9,498 nt of DNA from Collinsella sp. (GTDB lineage Bacteria; Actinomycetota; Coriobacteriia; Coriobacteriales; Coriobacteriaceae). This document shows positions 6,570 to 9,498 of the stretch, in pieces; the stretch's first letter is position 1; each line of letters opens with the position of its first letter. Both the position numbers and the translations under genes were made by a program. The DNA is taken from positions 1-9,498 of the forward strand of contig JAUMNV010000018.1 of assembly GCA_031295725.1 (NCBI GenBank), given 5' to 3'. The notes under the pieces are model-generated. The model was not told the origin of the DNA, did no database searches, and saw only the letters and a program-made list of their open reading frames with translations.

Positions 6570-6574
6570 ATTGG
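6540..6574. repeat. Direct repeat, right copy
   Basis: GATCCCTTTTCCTCCGTC (6540-6557) followed by CCCAGGGGATCAATTGG (6558-6574) repeats the segment at 6291-6334 in the same orientation. The unit is internally palindromic (GATCCC...GGGATC), giving it a terminator-like fold on the minus strand. The two copies bracket palindromic element 2. Confidence 0.6.
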
Positions 6575-6576
6575 GG

Positions 6577-7395
6577 CTAGAGTTCTAGCGTGAGGGTGAC
6601 GGGGCAGTGGTCGCTGCCAAAGATGTCGCCGCGGATGCCGGTGTCGCGTACGTTGTCGGCGATTGCGTCGCTCACCAGGAAATAATCGATGCGCCAGCCG
6701 GCGTTGTTCTTGCGAGCATTAAAGCGGTAGCTCCACCAGCTGTAGACGCCCTCGACGTCGGGGTTTGCCGCGCGCCAGGTATCGGTGAAGCCGGCGTTGA
6801 GCAGCTCGGTAAACTTGCCGCGTTCTTCGTCCGAAAAGCCCGCGTTGCCGCGGTTGGACTTGGGGTTCTTAAGGTCGATCTCCTCGTGCGCCACGTTAAA
6901 GTCGCCGCAAGTTACGACGGGCTTGCCGCTCTCGCGCTCAAGCGCGCTCAAAAAGCCGCGATAGGCATCGTCCCAGGCCATGCGCACATCGATGCGCGCG
7001 AGTTCGTTTTGCGCGTTGGGCGTGTAGACATCCACAAACCAAAACTTGTCGAACTCGAGCGCACAGACGCGGCCCTCGGTTGCGGCTTGGGCAACGAGCT
7101 CGGCGGCCTCGCCCTCGCCGGCGTAGGGTAACAGCGCGTCGGCGTGCAGCACGCGCAGCGGTTCCTGGCGGCTAAAGACCGCGGTGCCCGAATAGCCTTT
7201 GCGCTCGGCGTGGCTCCAGGTTTGGTGATAGCCGGGCAGGTCGATATCGACCTGGCCCTCCTGCAGCTTGGTCTCCTGCAGCGCCAGGATATTGACGTCG
7301 AGTTCTTGCGCAATCTGGATAAAGCTCGGGTCCTTTTTGAGCACGGCGCGCAGGCCGTTGACGTTCCACGAGGCGAAAGTGTAAGTCTGAGGCAT
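6577..7395 (-). CDS. xth: Exodeoxyribonuclease III / AP endonuclease (ExoA/Xth family)
   Basis: Cleaves DNA 5' of abasic sites and removes blocked 3' ends in base-excision repair. The 272-residue protein has the full catalytic set of the EEP superfamily: WNVNG (10-14), the metal ligand Glu41 in LQETK, VYTPN (123-127) with Tyr124, GDFN (164-167) with Asp165 and Asn167, WRIDYFL (234-240), and the terminal GSDHCPV (260-266) with the Asp262-His263 pair. It looks closer to the Gram-positive ExoA type than to E. coli Xth, but that is a judgement by eye. It is about 20 residues longer than a typical 250-residue ExoA, partly from an acidic/Ala-rich insert near 90-108. The start at 7395 has AAAGG at 7401-7405 with 5-nt spacing. 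It is divergent from the sirtuin gene and ends 7 bp before a likely terminator. Confidence 0.95.
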   Translation of the reverse strand: MPQTYTFASWNVNGLRAVLKKDPSFIQIAQELDVNILALQETKLQEGQVDIDLPGYHQTWSHAERKGYSGTAVFSRQEPLRVLHADALLPYAGEGEAAELVAQAATEGRVCALEFDKFWFVDVYTPNAQNELARIDVRMAWDDAYRGFLSALERESGKPVVTCGDFNVAHEEIDLKNPKSNRGNAGFSDEERGKFTELLNAGFTDTWRAANPDVEGVYSWWSYRFNARKNNAGWRIDYFLVSDAIADNVRDTGIRGDIFGSDHCPVTLTLEL

Positions 7396-7530
7396 GGTGT
7401 CCTTTCGACGGGGTTGGCAGGCTTAAGATTAGCGCAACAGGGGCGGGGTGGGCTCCGTGCATGCTGACTTAAAGGCCGCATGCTGGGACGTCGCTCAACG
7501 CTGCCCGACTAACAAGGACGGAGGACTCAT

Positions 7531-8283
7531 ATGACGCAGGCAATATCGGACCCCAGGCAGGCCTCCGCCGCGCTGGCGGATCTGTTTGACACCCACAAGC
7601 GCGTGGTCTTCTTTGGCGGCGCTGGTGTTTCCACGGCAAGTGGCATCCCCGATTTCCGCAGCGTGGACGGCCTGTATCACCAGCAGTTTGCCTATCCGCC
7701 CGAGACCATGCTGTCGCATAGCTTTTACGAGGCACATCCTGCGGAGTTCTTCGACTTTTACCGCACCAAGATGATCGCGCTTAACGCTAAGCCTAACCGC
7801 TGCCACACCAAGCTGGCCGAGCTGGAGCGCGCCGGCAAGCTCGACGCCGTGGTGACGCAAAATATCGACGGTCTGCACCAGGCGGCCGGCTCGCAGCGCG
7901 TGTTCGAGCTGCACGGATCGGTCCATCGCAACATTTGCCAGTCGTGCGGCGCGGTCTATAGCGCCGAGTGGATTTGCTCGCGCGAGCACGAGGACGCCGC
8001 GGGCGTGCCTGTGTGTCCTGCGTGCGGCGGGCGCATCAAGCCCGATGTGGTGCTCTACGAGGAGCCGCTCGATGAGCATGTGCTGACCGGTGCCGTTGCC
8101 GCCATCGACGCGGCCGATGCCCTCATTGTGGGTGGGACCTCGCTCGTGGTGTATCCGGCGGCGGGCCTTACGCGTTACTTTACCGGCGATACGCTGGCCA
8201 TATGCAACCTTGCTCCCACCGATCAGGATGCAAATGCCGACCTGCTGATTTCTTGCGACATCGCGGCCGCGTTTGCGTTCTAG
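7531..8283 (+). CDS. cobB: Sir2-type NAD-dependent protein deacylase (sirtuin)
   Basis: Removes acyl groups from lysines using NAD+, releasing nicotinamide and O-acyl-ADP-ribose; it is cytosolic. The 250-residue length fits bacterial sirtuins. NAD-binding motifs are GAGVSTASGIPDFRS (30-44), TQNID (109-113) and GGTSLVVYPAA (201-211); the catalytic His128 lies in ELHGS. A zinc ribbon is complete: C136-x2-C139 and C162-x2-C165. The acyl-pocket position after DFRS reads VDGLYHQQF, without an obvious Tyr-x2-Arg desuccinylase pair, so an ordinary deacetylase is more likely (inference). The start ATG has GGAGG at 7520-7524 with 6-nt spacing. It is divergent from xth across a 135-bp gap in which I see no convincing promoter hexamers. 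folP follows on the same strand after 95 bp. Confidence 0.96.
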   Translation: MTQAISDPRQASAALADLFDTHKRVVFFGGAGVSTASGIPDFRSVDGLYHQQFAYPPETMLSHSFYEAHPAEFFDFYRTKMIALNAKPNRCHTKLAELERAGKLDAVVTQNIDGLHQAAGSQRVFELHGSVHRNICQSCGAVYSAEWICSREHEDAAGVPVCPACGGRIKPDVVLYEEPLDEHVLTGAVAAIDAADALIVGGTSLVVYPAAGLTRYFTGDTLAICNLAPTDQDANADLLISCDIAAAFAF

Positions 8284-8297
8284 CCCGCGCGCGCGGA

Positions 8298-8303
8298 TAC
8301 AAT
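8298..8303 (+). promoter_or_regulatory. Candidate -10 box for folP
   Basis: TACAAT sits 15 bp after the sirtuin stop. A TTGCGT at 8273-8278 could serve as a -35, but the 19-bp spacing is long. A start near 8310 would give a leader of roughly 70 nt containing the hairpin at 8326-8360. Confidence 0.4.
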
Positions 8304-8325
8304 AGAAAGACTGAGTGCAAAGCGA

Positions 8326-8360
8326 CCCCGCCGCCAGCTCTCCAAGCTCGGCGGCGTGGG
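8326..8360 (+). promoter_or_regulatory. Strong hairpin in the sirtuin-folP gap (terminator or attenuator)
   Basis: CCCCGCCGCC (8326-8335) pairs with GGCGGCG-GGG (8350-8360, one bulged T). It is extended inside by AGCT pairing with AGCT (8336-8339 with 8345-8348, one bulged C) around a 5-nt CTCCA loop. The result is a stem of about 14 bp, followed by CATTTT and then at once by the folP ribosome site AGGAGG (8367-8372). It could end the sirtuin transcript, attenuate folP, or simply structure the leader. The T-run is short, so termination is not certain. Confidence 0.5.
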
Positions 8361-8378
8361 CATTTTAGGAGGATGTTC

Positions 8379-9498
8379 ATGGCGAACGACAGCAAGACAT
8401 GGCGGTGCGGAAAGTACGAGCTCAGCTTTGACCGTCCGCGCATCATGGGCGTCCTCAACGTGACGCCCGATTCGTTTAGCGATGGCGGGGAGCACTTCGA
8501 CCCCGATGCCGCCATCGAGTACGGCCTGGCGATGTTCGACGCCGGCGCCGACATCATCGACGTGGGCGGTGAGTCCACGCGTCCCGGCTTTACTCCGGTC
8601 AACCCCGACGAGGAGGCTCGCCGCGTGCTGCCCGTTGTGCGCGCGCTGGCCAAAGAGGGTGCCATCGTCTCGATCGACACGCGCCACGTGGCGGTTGCCA
8701 AGGCGGCCGTGCGCTGCGGCGCCTCGATCGTCAACGACGTGACCGGCTTCACCGATCCCAAGATGGTCGAGTTTGTTAAGACGAGCACCTGCGGCGTCGT
8801 CGTGATGCACGCCGGCGAGGTCGCTGCACCCGCCCGCACGCACGCGACGGTGCAGCTCGATACCTCGGCAGCGGCGTTTGTTGCCGAGAAGGCGCGCGAG
8901 GCGGCTGCCGAGGCCGCGCGTGAGGCCGAGAAGCCGGCTCGCCGCCGTCGCGGCAAGTTGCTGGGCGAGCCTAAGCCGGAGGCCAAGCTTCCGGGCGGCG
9001 TGGTGCAGCCCTCGCTGCCGTTTGGCGAACCGGAGCCCACGTCCGAGCCTGTAACCGAACTGGGGCAGGAGACGCCGGCCGCCGAGCAGGCTACTGCCGC
9101 CGAGACCGTCGCGCCCGCGCCCGAGGCCACTCCCGCAGCCACCGAGGCCGCATCGGAGTCCAATGACCGCCTGGCCGCCATGATGCGCCGCAGCGCCCGC
9201 CGCGAGGAAGCCTACGTGCCCACCTCGCAGCTCCGCCGCTTCACCCTGCCCGATTCGGCGCCCATCATGCGCCGCGTCATGGGCTTTCTGTCCGACCAGG
9301 CCCGCACGCTCATCCATGCCGGCGTGTCACGCGACCGCATCTGCATTGATCCTGGCCCGGGCTTTGGTAAGTCGGCTAACGAGGACATCGTCATCCAGCG
9401 CGAGACTGCCAAGATGGCGTCACTGGGCTATCCGCTCATGTGCGCCGTGTCGCGCAAGCGCTTTGTGGGCGCCGTCTCGGGCGTGACCGAGGCCGCCG
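8379..9498 (+). CDS. folP: Dihydropteroate synthase with a large internal insertion (3' end outside the window)
   Basis: Condenses p-aminobenzoate with dihydropterin pyrophosphate in folate synthesis and is the sulfonamide target. 373 residues are visible and the gene runs off the end. Canonical segments: MGVLNVTPDSFSDGG (23-37), DIIDVGGESTRPG (58-70), VSIDT (97-101), IVNDVTG (117-123), VMH (142-144), IDPGPGFGK (323-331) and SRKRF (358-362); the final Arg-x-His motif would lie beyond 9498. Family members are about 270-290 residues in all. Here roughly residues 165-295, between VMH and the DPGPGFGK strand, hold an Ala/Glu/Pro-rich low-complexity segment with a basic patch (ARRRRGK, 187-193). 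The usual MxGxPxxMQ substrate loop after VMH is replaced by AGEVAAPARTHATVQ. The start ATG follows a perfect AGGAGG (8367-8372) with 6-nt spacing; the in-frame ATG at 8373 is too close to the ribosome site. Confidence 0.95.
   Translation, partial: MANDSKTWRCGKYELSFDRPRIMGVLNVTPDSFSDGGEHFDPDAAIEYGLAMFDAGADIIDVGGESTRPGFTPVNPDEEARRVLPVVRALAKEGAIVSIDTRHVAVAKAAVRCGASIVNDVTGFTDPKMVEFVKTSTCGVVVMHAGEVAAPARTHATVQLDTSAAAFVAEKAREAAAEAAREAEKPARRRRGKLLGEPKPEAKLPGGVVQPSLPFGEPEPTSEPVTELGQETPAAEQATAAETVAPAPEATPAATEAASESNDRLAAMMRRSARREEAYVPTSQLRRFTLPDSAPIMRRVMGFLSDQARTLIHAGVSRDRICIDPGPGFGKSANEDIVIQRETAKMASLGYPLMCAVSRKRFVGAVSGVTEAA

Larger units (their letters stand above)
6042..6576. other. 535-bp non-coding region between convergent genes, rich in palindromes
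   Basis: The gap lies between the stop of the S-component gene (plus) and the stop of the exonuclease gene (minus). I see no credible coding sequence. Its content is a short dyad (6069-6081), a 166-bp palindromic element (6082-6247), a 160-bp palindromic element (6344-6503), two direct-repeat copies (6291-6334 and 6540-6574) and three intrinsic terminators, each described separately. It is more AT-rich in places than the flanking genes. Confidence 0.85.

Noticed and set aside
6082..6574. CRISPR array or attachment site as explanation of the repeats
   Set aside because: The repeats are inverted palindromes or a single widely spaced direct pair. There is no regular spacer series, no cas gene, integrase or tRNA nearby.
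7396..7530. Divergent promoters between xth and the sirtuin gene
   Set aside because: TAAGAT/TAATCT-like hexamers occur around 7420-7430 but no -35 partner at 16-18 bp is convincing on either strand.
8180..9317. Two long minus-strand frames opposite folP
   Set aside because: They arise because the Ala/Glu/Pro-rich codons of the folP insertion are free of stops on the other strand. The folP frame has the catalytic motifs and a perfect AGGAGG.

Overview
The window reads as a chromosomal stretch of a GC-rich Gram-positive bacterium of the actinobacterial class Coriobacteriia, most likely Collinsella or a close relative. This assignment is an inference from base composition, protein style (a fused EcfAA' ATPase, a CbrT-like S-component, actinobacterial-looking FolP) and gene order; no marker gene such as 16S is present. 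No phage, plasmid or transposase gene is visible.

Layout, left to right. (1) 3-2593, minus strand: glmU (cell-wall precursor UDP-GlcNAc) followed by prs (PRPP synthase). A clear intrinsic terminator lies between them, so prs probably also has its own promoter. (2) About 2594-2786: divergent control region. (3) 2787-6041, plus strand: a compact three-gene ECF vitamin transporter operon: EcfT membrane coupling protein, a single-chain double ATPase (EcfA-EcfA' fusion with an odd linker), and an S-component whose motifs resemble the CbrT-type (cobalamin) group. The genes overlap or nearly touch. (4) 6042-6576: a 535-bp non-coding stretch between convergent genes. It is packed with structure: two long near-perfect palindromic elements of 166 and 160 bp that share an internal motif, intrinsic terminators inside or beside them, and a pair of direct repeats flanking the second element. 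(5) 6577-7395, minus: an exonuclease III/AP endonuclease. (6) 7531-8283, plus: a Sir2-type NAD-dependent protein deacylase. (7) 8379-9498, plus: folP (dihydropteroate synthase), cut by the window end, with a roughly 130-residue Ala/Glu/Pro-rich insertion in the middle of the TIM barrel and a strong hairpin in its leader.

The proteins are mostly housekeeping: amino-sugar and nucleotide precursor supply, vitamin uptake, base-excision repair, NAD-dependent deacylation and folate synthesis. The less ordinary material is the palindromic repeat cluster at 6082-6574, the inserted segment in FolP, and the AT-richer linker in the fused ECF ATPase. I found no evidence of a defence system, CRISPR array, biosynthetic cluster or mobile gene.
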